DNA from: Clostridia bacterium
GTDB lineage: Bacteria > Bacillota > Clostridia > Oscillospirales > Acutalibacteraceae
DNA length: 52,541 bases
Direction: 5' to 3'
Assembly (NCBI GenBank): GCA_017416485.1
Contig: JAFQCH010000011.1
Location: forward strand, 1-52,541
Below are positions 30,301 to 32,184 of this stretch, piece by piece. The translations under genes were made by a program, and so were the position numbers. Under the pieces are notes generated by a model, which was not told the origin of the DNA, ran no database searches, and saw only the letters and a list, made by a program, of their open reading frames with translations. Each line of letters starts with the position of its first letter. Position 1 is the first letter of the stretch.

Positions 30301-32184
30301 ATTCTTATAATTGTAATCGATACCACGGTAAGAACGTTCATGATCGAGTGCTTTTACAAAGTTATCAAGCGTGGCAAAATCGAAACCATCGCCGAACAAT
30401 GCTGCAAATGCCGCAGAATCTTCGTAATTCTTAATGACGGCAAGTTTTGCACGCATGTCTGCGGGAGCATCGGCAAGAATTTCATCCGAGACAGCATTCT
30501 CTTTATGCTCGTAGCTTGAATACTGCTGCAAGCCGATGGTTGTGCCGTCACCGTTTTTGTAATCTTCTTTCGTATAAACGGAAGAAGTACCGTTTTTCAT
30601 ACGGAAATTAACATATTCGTATGCAGCATACAGTTCATAATAATCCTTATAAAGCTGCAACTGTGCCATACGGTCAGCAACTTGGGAATTATAATTAATT
30701 CCGAAACTTGCTTCCAGAACACTGATCAGGTTCTTCTTTTCAGTCTCTGTAAGCTCATTGAAAGCAGCAAGATAACCTGTGCTGATGTTGTAGATTTTTT
30801 CAATGGCATCATATTCAGCTTTCACTGTGGCATTGGAATCAGTAGCAAAGCTGTTGATGTAGTCAGTGTCATAATTATAAACATACAGACCGTCTACTGC
30901 AAGAGTACCCATGAACCAGTCTGCCATGTCCTTGTACTGCGAAACGTTTGCAACAGCAACCAACTTGTCATAGAAAGCATTGTAAGATGCATAAGCGGTT
31001 GTGTTGCCTGCGGGGTCCTTACCATCGCCACCAATGGTGGAATTGTAAGCAGTAAAGATCGTTCCGAGGACATTGACAGGAACACCAGCGCCGACAACAG
31101 TCTTATAATTATTGTGCTTCGTTTCATAAGCTGCAATCAAATTATCGCGATCTGTGGCGTCCATATCATAAATGTAGCTGTCGTCATCACTTGCAGCCCA
31201 TGCGCTCCAATGCGTATTGAAAGCACCACCGGTAACAAAGTCACCGTATGACAGAATGGCCTCATTAATGCCAAGTTGTGTTCCATCCGTATCAGTAACT
31301 GTAGTACTCGGGCGATTGGCACCAATTTCAAAATGCTGCAGTTCGTGCCAACGTTCCATTGTGCGCGTGTAAGTACCCAATGCCGGCAAATCACCAGGAC
31401 TTTCGCAGCTAGAAGCTTTGCTAGCTTGCGTCTCGGTATATGATACCCCAGAATCGGAGGACTTCTGCGCATTCACCAATGTTGCCGTCACAGATGTCCA
31501 AATAGGATATGTGTTCAAGTCCTTATAATCTTCATACGAACTGATGAAATTCGCAACAGTTGTGTTCAATCTAATTTCTTTAGAGAAAGTTTGAACATTG
31601 TTATATGCATCCGCATCAGCCGCATTCGTTGCATAAGTTGTCGACATATCTATTGTATTTGCTTGGCCCGGAGCCTGCCCTGTACGTTGGATTGTAACCT
31701 TTTTTCTGCCGAGATACTCAACAGCATCCGTACCTGCCGGAGAGACAAGATTCAAAATAGCCGTCCGATAATCTGCACCAAGAACGTTGACAAGATTTTC
31801 GGCAGCTGAATCCGTAGTGAACGAAGAAGAACCCGTTTTGTTAGTTCCATTCAAAAAATAGTAATCCTCGGCAATATAATTGAGAATGTAATATGCCGTC
31901 CACATGTCACGACCGGAAAGCCCGGAAAGTTCAGCAACTTCAAGCTTATTAGATGTGGCGGTAAGACTTGCCAAGAATTCATTTACAGTCTGGTTACCAC
32001 TTACCAGATGTTTACCATTCAACCATACGTTTTTCAGTTCATCGGAATCAACAGCAGCTGCTGCTTCCGCACTGATGCGCAGGCCGAGTTTCTCTGCAAT
32101 ATTACCGGCACTCATCTGGAAGCTGCTGAAAGCCATGATGATTGCCAGGAACACGCAAAGAGTGTTTCTGAGAACTCGTTTCAT
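391..32184 (-). CDS. Giant secreted Leu-rich repeat-unit protein, 10,597 aa, family not recognised
   Basis: One uninterrupted frame of 10,597 codons; I know no family for it. Start at 32184: AAAGGAG lies 8 nt upstream and MKRVLRNTLCVFLAIIMAFS is a classic Sec signal peptide (probable cleavage near FQMSA, no lipobox). The longest in-frame ATG (32307) lies inside the promoter; ATG 32190 and ATG 32253 (AAAGGTG before it) are weaker alternatives. Residues about 30-1,890 are non-repetitive or very diverged and hold HELQH (280-284), an EF-hand-like loop (1057-1068) and CIFC/CHNC (1649-1652, 1713-1716). Residues about 1,890-10,480 carry one degenerate and 16 clear units, with landmarks WLLFGxxYxFF, GAxGYxxGLxxLLEALG, LLYFINANGLSV, FYxGxI, NWNYM and NYLTYxNNW. 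The C-terminus is a Pro/Asp linker plus the aromatic amphipathic helix FWQKIIEFFQKIADWFKNLF; there is no LPXTG, SLH, dockerin or final TM segment. The chain is acidic, with few cysteines. Function unknown: surface fibre, adhesin, lipid-binding scaffold or toxin-like chain are all possible. Confidence 0.93.
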   Translation of the reverse strand: MKRVLRNTLCVFLAIIMAFSSFQMSAGNIAEKLGLRISAEAAAAVDSDELKNVWLNGKHLVSGNQTVNEFLASLTATSNKLEVAELSGLSGRDMWTAYYILNYIAEDYYFLNGTNKTGSSSFTTDSAAENLVNVLGADYRTAILNLVSPAGTDAVEYLGRKKVTIQRTGQAPGQANTIDMSTTYATNAADADAYNNVQTFSKEIRLNTTVANFISSYEDYKDLNTYPIWTSVTATLVNAQKSSDSGVSYTETQASKASSCESPGDLPALGTYTRTMERWHELQHFEIGANRPSTTVTDTDGTQLGINEAILSYGDFVTGGAFNTHWSAWAASDDDSYIYDMDATDRDNLIAAYETKHNNYKTVVGAGVPVNVLGTIFTAYNSTIGGDGKDPAGNTTAYASYNAFYDKLVAVANVSQYKDMADWFMGTLAVDGLYVYNYDTDYINSFATDSNATVKAEYDAIEKIYNISTGYLAAFNELTETEKKNLISVLEASFGINYNSQVADRMAQLQLYKDYYELYAAYEYVNFRMKNGTSSVYTKEDYKNGDGTTIGLQQYSSYEHKENAVSDEILADAPADMRAKLAVIKNYEDSAAFAALFGDGFDFATLDNFVKALDHERSYRGIDYNYKNSAAFAWFEANKNETWLTKDLIVLLSTYGTAASYAKDWKESKTAAANGTSGYEALTPTEIDQIFGATYEQDPVDATVKEIDDAIYQVIFNQLLHLLGVAGYDVTVGGVTVTLGADVANMNGDVKADKIRSVNARTARLLNELLDDIDHALYYWYTGADVYVRSSNNYVSFASSGYTAYPVSSQANLLTDTRKNNLITMYSLLDDCKAAYDAYGKDLVATLKGKLDFDDGNGDNIGGDGYYTIRHAQAYSDIAREGSNFSSTLPAEEDDYVLSVHRVEHMLEKLDDFLTSSDFINLIAPDSGAANLTAWLQNLIGDLVFSDEMINTIVGLLFPMLTDLLEGLLKEELKTIPLDIKDGALELQTTIHLYLDGETKNDRYTPVSLPDAFKQIGLPLYPLHLAETLTSKNETKYSTLIKLLNQCGRYWNSSVIDLNGDGSVSSKELGYLGVEWGLDDITNPEQRFNAFLSVIGDIFSGIIPLLQCLFCNLTYTKTVNNLAYAHAPEVYLKYSVTLSTDQPLALFLEEGTLSIKGLDLYNNLWLSLFETLFFNDYISSPYYVSDFNVTTEKPFSSSFGNSANGTDSYQFAKCLFMPVYATIVKVSQAPLNTVLNLLPNIMFILASDWIQPHITRLKLYLSVYDVDGAIDTSNSGALGDFASIFQGIIWGFIEFNDIEIDLGGMLNLEELIGAPLNDLDGILRAFLDPEIASLLPEINELEIATLGTFGEHYSPARTFNPLGGDPGMYYAVDADIADVFYYLIQFVLNFASANGGANLENLLGLDLGSIKVDMIGLDLKKLLTTLNPAQVIAALVELFCPNTTNKTNSNDRDLAGIGEYKDGTSPYALTNWDWFYPTENSIFFKTVQDISAAEFVYLDNENNWTLDKAEFFYNNAIGLVDAILGLVLTDEDSQAYKDFHVVGGGSSANYLRNMIEQLFSSDGAWNVVELMAYTLGSVLGSLPAPVLNIFKDNFGINVNRWFETYGYMFYGEYFEEDGYYQPFDVANGLTEGTTHLTKVAHDIVPQYECIFCVDNDVFKENADGTETLVKAGIRDENGELRGNNYPLSGNLLEYYDVDFDYQADTSNYKNFRCHNCGNQLIISYGTDELTNEITIPANSVGEKDYTMTVTDAEGNPMLNADGTEVTKVIGRTYYTYDGTWTTIDNGNEVKFYIPDNKFYQGANGDYYLPDSQWEDQFKRVKIIRKALPAAQAEAEEIERAYNRFEYEVWFDWNGDGNFDPDAIINTYDREIFVAYTMYMMEDLAPLFNLLLLGEDAVLFDGAFTLVGFNAYDSVLLPLWELLEICSDEMTELTGQTAALSADGYLEYIRSNSNASDPTYDEETGYSNAGAVAGITYLTEQLFTWIDWVLTNDEGGKNMVQKIFDLLPNLFYGLQSNLLSNAIFNLIHFAIVLVDIIRPIFDLDLNALLRNLLFDLLVEYNDDLNENLTDPDCGCEVIAVPTLEDAPDQETEPEAYDKWLAEDYEQYVAALEVYEAYKAQHSYGGAHYKANKDKNPTTPAAVAILDVENLTLQAILQIVQNLFGFKFSPIHYALEGIALTAERDADKDGEMEYYGIESYVSLSNYSWTDIDNNGKKDDAVTDATGTVLRSTDSMPVATRLNYYGPDSVTLLVSILLDLLHIDANRTALDRLLFSDGSLGDGFTSEGLFSALDTLFTEVEFDYSREPNWDYLAEDFVADWNGDGEDEKWEGTAAQMQWLYADTTDLSMYHSIYYLSYVTDWTYETADGIYDSFDAILNMVAGLIEIDGKTYENLPDLLNGLLNDMLFTDEMAGTIVDLLGTVLNLLPPVVFQLVDTIFDTNIADDIVSDTKSPDDQLGDDILETREKDENGNPVYGWYKYFDHIVTAIDDAGVRTYEFVVGSEYATEETVIEKQPVVDDATGEAVLDGEDNPVMKDVEVKVVTYDFGIDDFDDPAEKQEAFFQFITDLLQPAAYLLGWIFIGADYRFFFTMGEGIKYQQIQGDGGKTYYDIVFDKGGDLDGDGDDPNDFGDDSIILNGGMGYQYGLVPIFEAFGLECLPAQNFYTFDEQGNVADIKVHDFLAHFVDILQQLINAILYPTVDDMFYMAEGDTTVNTIDWLIDKLPNLIYFINCNGLSVAVNNILANFANFLNILNSVLEESIDINALIASVGLDMNNINLGSIFKILESVLGIHVNDSMLHFLETLYIGEIKPYQSANQRPAYRMACTDKEDQADVITILISLLLDVLMDQGSYAQDTYKVQVSHDDGTYDEENGIMIPPADGWEDVTTTETYSGAEWKLSQNDGIYTLTKPQYNEDGSVKKDDAGNVINDTLVIDSADYLNLNLTDEVVTYHVISYDNAGVTEKVSFDASEWKYEVADGVYTLTKTTTDADGNETTETVTYKATDYEDLDYESVEVTYYHFTSVNTKIGVFNQDKDGTTVTEDAPWPTGDWYRYVYESTEIINYNNLSAIDRLIGVEEGKPGLVENIIALLDTKFTDYKNVDWYYFDKNVELLPGNVTNEGDIIYTDDKNGDKVGVRDINYLTYGNDWTYETAAYLAYGIEELVSTILSMTGAEETDIAALLGGMLDIYNGATLESIRSLVADLMESLDEVIFNLVDALLGVSISEWNDYRFASLEDVAIVTEKIGEDGNPVLDKNGNPVTEITGYYPAFTYTYNTYIENGYVLDENGNTYMNDNGTPDDMSDDYPIFQFKATKHVVEITEEELFARDDAGNFTRLVWDDAAKLYYFTVDYHHDDVTDEIEGTVTNGEVETNAKFYLVRPDDETTTNIAEDRDDFVNGLSKLVGSISRVIGWLLFGQEYEFFVGQDNYYYDEYTTTDGGATWSATGNTLAGDTVVTATIDGTTKTDMAYRLYGKEYTDGNTKYVVNADVLLRINGGLGYSTGLVLLLEALGCENLHSVEYYTDKETGDINVKQAITDLLNSVFVRLDEILADPINVALDEVLPNLIYFINSNGLGTAINNIAGFALNILDAIAESGILEEPIDVSSLILGLFEDILVDKNYKFDIAQLKLKDIFALAEAITGMKINEVVGSKLDYFYLGHIEQYISAGGEYNENGEFENYLAYKMVLDTQDGKPLYDAEGNLLPSEDRAALITIIISFLLDVMEYQVDGQYVNANALDSLLNLEPGALAGIVKIVKGEYVNAQKAPIDWFYFDKTVDLNNLPTTDEGATDIALTYRADHTINYLNYPNWWNERFVDTLDSNLNNIVDAVLAMTASEGEEPQTLDDLLGGLLNGLLTAETAQSLFDTLSGLLGNLDKAITDLLDALLEIDLSVWDGIAFADMVTDAEGVTAWTTTYDTYTDTTTDKDGNTIFDEATKTTVELAVKNTDVQIATDENGLDYFFYTVPFSVLNEDGKIVENTTEYKYYVVNNYSTRDFANALSVVLSPAFPLLDWLLFGSSFEFFHPSADDNGTLSLINLKGGHGYKFGLVPIFEALGVPATSLPDVTRDGVQYKSEDLFADIIAAVLDYVLWLLKTDADGTTPIDKVLGVLLNLIYFINANGLAASVQNLVGGLLNILDAVNGTGLIEDDISLEGLLGSLLEDTLPEGFSLFDDKGNIVLDLMAIFTLVEGFVDLEITDVFKNADGTLAPEKLDNFFVGKMKAFTSSNGDLAFKMVYGADYAQSKGDFLTIIINMLLEVVAYTDPANGIDNAAALDTMLETEGLVSGIVKLLTTTLDIEYSDINWNYMGGTVEETEINGEKVVSNISLASLNRYVTYLSYSNDWSEGLAETLGYELNTIISAVMSLINGEEDVNLVDMLLGKGFTLYKEEYLESISVMLTELLFEVEPIWVNLVGSLVQAELEAQKVDKYTLLKFNTEKNDWEETDEYVLDLGQDLGFEPNQSFVEGEGEEAVTYKYRKDAKQVTVSKLGQYTEFKEDDPATTDVNEAKVSFVNALCEILAPLNPILSWLFFGEDIAFFTDNATGEKDLIKLPGANGYSEGFVLLFEALGCHVPGKDGLNTAETYYNAETKKYDSIAALRDILLAVADRIDELLADPINGIIDLIPELLYFINANGLSVVINNALASVLALLEEVNKLDLGFSLDVKQIVNDLVNDLLGEDVDTFNIDDVNIGVVISIVEGWIGLDLHTFLNDDDRDGFAEVTDRMDGIEILSKFYIGDIVRYESGSGKPAFKMVFEAKTDYITTRTEDRGDMLTILLSYLLEAATYKYNYTDENGKTATFSNAAVLDEMLGTDGMVSMIVDLLISLGIIDISYLTVDWAYAGVKVTDDTIDAINANLKPGEEPYEVGEIKLNDRFINYLSYKNDWNKDIATTLNNELPALVDTIIGMVSDYDSLGEMLSGSFTLYTAEYLEAIIGLIEQLYDLVNAQLIELIDLMLDLDLSRLNGIHFIDEADLYVDGKAVYNGTEVTVQEGTKMNMDCFDYTLVEESYEIHKLNAETNEFEATGEFVVGTYTQAANGAEFVDETDETVKYVYKENVNTTYTVYIVDADNAETPDVNEAKNDFITGISYILGALKSLFAFLFFGDDISFFNKFGYVDGKPVDTIRLAGADGYSKGLALLLEALGCTDPNVEVKTETTGMMKKDIYLMEDGTYNVDYFINDLATSLLNRVDEILANPVEEVFNLLPELLYFINANGLSVAVINLLGAVYGVLEYVDKAGIVDMSLDINALVGGLIGIEGINIEQLDLTAVFQIVEQFVDLEITNVLNAKDEEGLDYNKLEQFYVGRIYAYDSASCDAEKGETAYKMAYTTTEGKGDMITILVSFLLEVAIYNGYQDVYTLESFDGTNWVAVTEEVDGVEEPVTITGYWTKVLDSETVYINGASAATATEGALRYVWTEEVPVNNVAVLEDMLKTDGMVQKIVNLLTQKGVVIDYLPINWNYMGAEMDENGNIDLDTVPKFEMNYLLYENDWQYATPAALMGGLDKIISTVLTLTGAEFSSVSELIANSFTIYNASLLETIAEALQGLLSSLDAILVDLIDMILGTDISRFNGLGFIDYAKVFKNGNYEFAGETVSIIDNYDDSGLSAFNVSLAVYAVNAYDEATGTWVRTDDTILHDEYIEYFGDDKNDKYTELFTTVDRTYLIIGEGEAAKTDFVYGLSYILKSIASVFAWLLFDDEIAFFHKNGTDSDGDGVTDDILFINGADGYSKGLVLLLEALGCKMKPKSEYAVKDENGAVVSYDCEAFIDDLALALFNRVDAILADPINQVIALLPNLIYFINAEGLSVALINMLQAVYHLLDDINDLGVDLDINELIAGLFTEEGKEAPDIDIEHIDLLMVFEVVEYFTGLEITEIFEVTDEDGNVSSKIDRFYIGEIVKNTESAYDGASYYMQFATKTTDENGKVSQYAEDAADMLTILLSFLLEIVLYKNGDVNNAAALDNLLGLEDFSIGTVVELLRDAGLTISGYLNFEWNYMNGTETTDADGNLIGITLPTTAFKNYLTYNNNWDEDTAESLILGLPEILADVLHIIDSDVTIDAANATINDVLKALDVELTLDFFTYDNLMMIKEAIAGLLGSISDYMEIITAVDDILRLDLGAYANMTFTEYENSDPAKFADGLWTIIAPIEGILDWLLFGDSYAFFFQNQDIDGNGTIDDLIELAGANGYEEGLVYLLEMLLGEYVFDENGNNRLAVVRENGVVNTEKTMKAVITTALDFVNGLLDMKLADGIDFIFNLITELLYFINANGVSVALLNTLAVAYNLVGLLNKSGLFELDLNALLTGLLGYPIDIENTDLRYLIGLVENFTGFAIADIFNYEEDGVIKNKLDSFYMGEIVSYTTASGETAFRMQFADGATEYGAGVAEDKADFITILVSFLLETILYEGSQEIYTVYEKDGDNWTATDKTAVGYYKQAVHGNEIIVGDYMFKYTKTVTVSNAAVLNDLIGSEDLDLSKIVALLNKFGMKLDVRDYIQFDWNYMGGEETRDEDGNLVNISLPTTAFKNYLTYKNNWSEDVAEGLDAALIDIVIMVLNNEKITKTTTVNQLIATLTESNFSLYTAENLNMIKNALINLLEGLDDYMGLVTKVDGILGLDLSKYNLEEMPDYTFTGASETSFINGLVDILAPLEGLLSFLLFGGSYAFFHDNATGEEDLLKLTGAEGYKYGLGVLLEVLGIAAPNVDGIEDFRGKMRAILTALAGFINTILNKPLASDPQTGTVGAVDYILGLIPNLIYFINANGLSVAVLNLLAAAYKLVNALNESGLLTLNLNELLADLLFKDENKTAPYIDIEKIDLVMIFEIVEYFVDFKIIDVVTKNKLDKFYIGQLTKYDSVAGWDAYRMSFADTYTDYGVGAVEDRADFITILLSFALEVLMYGDNPKVLDEMIGSEDISIAGIVNMLTTLGVPGYLGYSWNYMGGTAILDENSKLIDIELPTTAFKNYLTYENDWNEDTAEALFVGLADILVDVFALLGKEGITKETTVEQLIVSLTGSGLEIFTAANLNSIKTMLTDLLGSLDAYIVQLISSVDDLLGLDIAAYQTMPDFEYTGNDIDLFVDGLVTLLAPLSGLLGWLLFGDNYAFFHHSNTDENKDGVADNLIELPGAEGYKYGLGVLLEAITGKTAPTVDGLADNTAKLDAVLSYVGAFVKDVMAMNLEDAIDFIFNLIAELLYFINANGLSVAVLNLLAGAYSLVDTLNKKGYVDLDLNALLGDVLFTDENKTAPDFAIEKIDLLMVFEIVEYFTGLEFTNIVGNKKLQKFYIGDITAYDSVAGYTAFRMALAEGETTYGAGVAEDKADLITIILSFVIEALLYDVNAAAIDNMINSDDFSVETIVALIAKLGIPVDYRYYKWNYMGGKQVTMDGYIYSIELPTEGFKNYLTYANNWTEEAAEGLMAELPGLLVSLLGGEDFDGTIASLLGDFELFTAENLNSIRTALVDLLGNLDDYMKLISKVDGILNVDLSLYDEIEPFVFNENESASAQFVDGLVELLVPISGLLDFILFGDDYEFFYYNKTYYEGRPELRDLITIAGAEGYKYGLAVLLEALGVDAPNVDGLATTAEKLDAILSAVAKFVDDVLNMQLADAINFALDLVANLLYFINANGISVAVINLLGCAYNAVEDLNDSKLLELNLNELLAGLLFTDENKKAPEFDIEKIDLLMIINVVEYFTGLKITDWMSEYKLKNFYMGEINSYDSVAGYKGFRMTLATPDGIADYKKTHVEDQADLVTIILSFALELLLYPGNAAVLDEMLGLDGISIDGIVKLVKKLGVNINYQTYSWDYMVGDKIGDYADGESIYEDDLLVDIKLPTEGFKNYLTYENNWDEDTAEALMQNLPTLLVDILALTGTEGITADSTVNDLIVLLVGGGLDIFTADNLNSIKTALVDLLANLEDYMDLILAVDGILGVDLGAYATMAEFSYEGDNIDLFIDGLVTLLTPISGLLGWLLFGDSYAFFHYNETDADGDGVADDLLVLPGSEGYKYGLGVLLEALTGKTAPSVDGMSNVEALDAVLTYVGQFINEVFNMKLGEAIDFVLNLVNELLYFINANGLSVMLLNLLASAYSLVEKLNSEGILDLNLNELLGGLLFTDETKEAPDFRIENTNLLVVFEIVEYFTGLEFTEVVGAAKIENFYMGVIEAYDSVAGYKAFRMTFGAEDENGNLPTYADNLIEDKADLVTILLSFVLEVLFYADETTNNAAVLNSMLGLEGISLVDIVALVKALGINTPNYLYYNWNYMHGEVETEVVNGKEVIKSINISDREFKNYLTYQNNWDEATAETLMAKLPNLLVQILGMTGTEVAADATLNDIIATFSGSGLSLFTADNLNMIKNALINLLAGLDDYMTIITSVDGILGLDLGAYTAENMPDYTFSGSDADAFVAGLVDILEPISGLLEWLLFGGSYAFFHDSATGEEDLLVLPGSEGYKYGLGVLLEALGIVAPDVDDMATFEEKMTAILGAVADFVEEVLAMNIEQAIDFVLNLLTNLIYFINANGLSVAILNLLASVYDLVKELNADGVINLNLNELLSGLLFTDEEKTAPYINIEEIDLLMVFNVVEYFLDVEITSWMSVVDKETGKIVDGYKLDNFYMGNITAYDSVAGYKGFKMSLLKPDGEAGDYAKTLVEDQADLVTIILSFALELLLYPKNAEAIDALIGSEDFSIAGIVDLVRGLGDLTHTTITFNWNYFNGPEGTIVKDGKEYITYTPADDKSYREFKNYLTYGNSWSETTAELLDTSLISIVEMVLDMTGVEINKIGDLLGDDFTLYKAEYINTIKDALVGLLTDLSDYMDLISTVDGILGVDLAAYDKMTEPFEFEDGDSAAFINYLYEVLQPVEGLLAWLLFGESYGFFYYNQLKEGKPVEMIVLAGADGYTNGLALILEALGVKAADISELETTEEKFKAILTSVVVFIDEILNGSLEEVIDKALALIVNLLYFINANGLSAALINFLAAAYNIVNLLNSSGLVDLDLNELLSGLFEDKDGDGEPDVKLDIENTNLLTLVEVLEYFLGMEITDIFEYIDPKTGETQSKIRNFYMGHVEQYDSVGDAPAFKMLLGKADGKAGDYAQTLVEDRADFITILLSFLLEVVLYDTNALALDNLLGTDGMVAMIVALVESLGNFDIEYVDFNWNYMHDTSENKDAGYVDNSEPKDGIYDEILLPDRYINYFNTYTQNMWTEQKAQFLASNIDSIVADIMKLVNGEDAGDVDLIGMLLGEDFTIYKAEYLESITTAIPGLLESLDKSLVDIIGMVLGVDLTGYANMHFVGMSKDEANEKYDDSDEFGLYYTEGDAKYYIIRDEFAEADFINGLCAIVKPIENVLSWLLFGGSYSFFHHNNTDENGDGVADDLLVIAGADGYSNGLALLLEALGVKAPRVAYDNKGNIDATATLHALLTALAARISELLADPIDNIVALLPNLLYFINSNGLSVAILNTLASVYNALAVVQENGPALGIDEETLATLDLNKLIGSLLDDTGLEIDLENTDLVAVFNIVEALTGLEITDVVGYLKIDRFYLGQIKAYDTVSDFEAFRMSYSADEDAGDMLTILLSFLIEVLLYGDNAKVLDDMVGTDGMITAIVNYLVSDAVITYSMINWNYMEGTVVTEENIDELNAGLAEDDKFELGDIKLPADRFIHYLEYGNNWTEETSEYIFENIDAIVEMVFGIINSDAEDQQTLSDLILGFFNPDEDLYTAAMLDDLAVMLADLIGQLGESLVDLIGILLGVDLSSFSKMRYADYDASASYQTDRAHDLYYTEANGVKTYAIADRTDFVDAICMMLEPTYEILDWLLFGGEIAFFVDSKDADKGQDDLISLVGAEGFMAGLVPVLEILFVDMGTVSSDVNGEFNTAVVLPQLLTALMNRIDEIIADPIDEVLNIIPNLLYNINAGTISALLKNLLGSVYGLLGAIGQDLSVDGLIADLIGIENEYFSIENFSLQDVFYLIEHFTGLNISAAVYDESHPVEIDDFYLGIIEKYTSANTSTAYRMVFPATSTDYEVGGAVPEDRADLLAIIVGLLVDVINFEGNREAINELIGEGAWEAIYAVLHLEEFEMQQFDWLYWEYADTGLIFAPAKNSLLFETAYGKYFTKEMANDIVTHFDEFVDTWIRLLGIESLIDGMTFDSLEELLNELLNEYLYTADIGNSILDALVGLLDSIKDIDPDGYILGLVKELLGVDLTQLGNIRIVSTAEEAAQYNGSSYTVYTVEKGDTESFINALSGILEPLTPLLAWLLCNEPLSFFYDHEGYDAITLLGGEGYAYALIPLLEALGCPADSILTPEEYYAAAEADPANMIGNILRPIAARLSDFAADPAMELLELLPALIYFINSNGVDTVVKNLLHGVFGVLDALQPLLGDVNAYELVGIPDLGTLDFAGILELALSSVEEDLGMSIARPAYNAILEFTHGEIVSFQSKNGQIAYTMKYNDESADRGDMITVLLRFVLTFATLGDNITAIKLMLKDSVNEDAFKFICALLDNLKDMGSTADGIDKMLYTIYYIFYALYHAGKETLNWLDDTNDNFLFLCDLFKNSKDDTLSGLWNDLNGFVEKNEIEDIVNPDPMDPNPGIAGNGQISFWQKIIEFFQKIADWFKNLFS
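740..1485 (-). repeat. Giant protein, unit 16 (partial, C-terminal)
   Basis: Opens with AWLLCNEPLSFF, keeps GGEGYAYAL, YFINSNGVD and the helix DMITVLLRFVL, then breaks off before NWNYM and passes into the C-terminal tail. The lower boundary is approximate. Confidence 0.75.
1486..2808 (-). repeat. Giant protein, unit 15 (441 codons)
   Basis: Opens with DWLLFGGEIAFF. The landmarks begin to drift: GAEGFMAGL, YNINAGTIS for YFINANGLS, FYLGII, and QFDWLYWEY for NWNYM. Confidence 0.85.
2809..4200 (-). repeat. Giant protein, unit 14 (464 codons)
   Basis: Opens with SWLLFGGSYSFF and the loop TDENGDGVADD; GADGYSNGL, YFINSNGLS and FYLGQI follow. Confidence 0.88.
4201..5643 (-). repeat. Giant protein, unit 13 (481 codons)
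   Basis: Opens with AWLLFGESYGFF; GADGYTNGL, YFINANGLS and FYMGHV follow. Its calcium-type loop (DKDGDGEPD) sits in a different place, after the NELLSGLF helix. Confidence 0.88.
5644..6972 (-). repeat. Giant protein, unit 12 (443 codons)
   Basis: Opens with EWLLFGGSYAFF and the turn HDSATGEEDL, the same type as unit 8; GSEGYKYGLGVLLEALG, YFINANGLS and FYMGNI follow. It carries the other copy of the 62-nt exact repeat. Confidence 0.9.
6230..6291 (-). repeat. 62-nt exact direct repeat, copy in unit 12
   Basis: Identical base for base to 8930-8991. It codes for the end of the ITIILSFALELLLYP helix region. Identity at synonymous positions suggests recent exchange between units. Confidence 0.85.
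6973..8319 (-). repeat. Giant protein, unit 11 (449 codons)
   Basis: Opens with GWLLFGDSYAFF and the loop TDADGDGVADD; GSEGYKYGLGVLLEA plus TGKTAPSVDG mark it as the sister of unit 9. Confidence 0.9.
8320..9654 (-). repeat. Giant protein, unit 10 (445 codons)
   Basis: Opens with DFILFGDDYEFF; instead of a calcium-type loop it has YEGRPELRDL. GAEGYKYGL, YFINANGIS and FYMGEI follow. It contains one copy of a 62-nt exact repeat also found in unit 12. Confidence 0.9.
8930..8991 (-). repeat. 62-nt exact direct repeat, copy in unit 10
   Basis: Identical to 6230-6291, at an offset of exactly 2,700 nt. Confidence 0.85.
9655..10935 (-). repeat. Giant protein, unit 9 (427 codons)
   Basis: The shortest full unit. 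It opens with GWLLFGDNYAFF and the loop TDENKDGVADN; GAEGYKYGLGVLLEA is followed by TGKTAPTVDG, which is shared almost exactly with unit 11. Confidence 0.9.
10936..12246 (-). repeat. Giant protein, unit 8 (437 codons)
   Basis: Opens with SFLLFGGSYAFF and the turn HDNATGEEDL; GAEGYKYGLGVLLEVLG, YFINANGLS, FYIGQL and NYLTYENDW follow. It begins the uniform core of the array. Confidence 0.9.
12247..13743 (-). repeat. Giant protein, unit 7 (499 codons)
   Basis: Opens with DWLLFGDSYAFF, then the calcium-type loop DIDGNGTIDD; GANGYEEGL, YFINANGVS, FYMGEI and NYLTYKNNW follow. It is the last unit with a sizeable insert at the first insertion site (EIYTVYEKDGDNW). Confidence 0.88.
13744..15123 (-). 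repeat. Giant protein, unit 6 (460 codons)
   Basis: Opens with AWLLFDDEIAFF (Gly of WLLFG replaced by Asp), then the calcium-type loop TDSDGDGVTDD; GADGYSKGL, YFINAEGLS, FYIGEI and NYLTYNNNW follow. Confidence 0.88.
15124..16896 (-). repeat. Giant protein, unit 5 (591 codons)
   Basis: Opens with AFLFFGDDISFF; GADGYSKGL, YFINANGLS, FYVGRI and NWNYMG follow. An insert of about 70 residues follows the helix ITILVSFLLEVAIY, and another precedes unit 6, so both insertion sites are occupied. Confidence 0.87.
16897..18612 (-). repeat. Giant protein, unit 4 (572 codons)
   Basis: Opens with SWLFFGEDIAFF followed by the short turn TDNATGEKDL rather than a calcium-type loop; GANGYSEGF, YFINANGLS and FYIGDI follow. 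DDDRDGFAEVTD lies in the middle of the unit. Confidence 0.85.
18613..20157 (-). repeat. Giant protein, unit 3 (515 codons)
   Basis: Opens with DWLLFGSSFEFF; GGHGYKFGL, YFINANGLA, FFVGKM and YVTYLSYSNDW follow. It has a short first segment and a moderate insert before unit 4. Confidence 0.85.
20158..21957 (-). repeat. Giant protein, unit 2 (600 codons)
   Basis: Opens with GWLLFGQEYEFF. It has GGLGYSTGL, YFINSNGLG, FYLGHI and NYLNYPNWW landmarks. It keeps a large insert between the last helix pair and unit 3. Confidence 0.85.
21958..24459 (-). repeat. Giant protein, unit 1 (834 codons)
   Basis: Opens with GWIFIGADYRFFF, then an Asp-rich loop (DLDGDGDD) before GGMGYQYGL, and YFINCNGLS. It is the longest unit. 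An insert of roughly 200 residues, rich in Thr/Tyr and probably beta, follows the helix VITILISLLLDVLMD, and a second insert with D-x-N-G-N-P loops lies just before unit 2. Confidence 0.85.
24460..26520 (-). repeat. Giant protein, degenerate unit 0
   Basis: About 687 codons from the WLLFG-equivalent LLLLGED to unit 1. The order of landmarks is kept but degraded: LLPNLFYGLQSN replaces LLYFINANG, and the GxGY motif is nearly lost (GFNAYDSVLLPLWELLE). It also contains several D/N-G loops such as DWNGDG and DADKDG. Confidence 0.55.
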
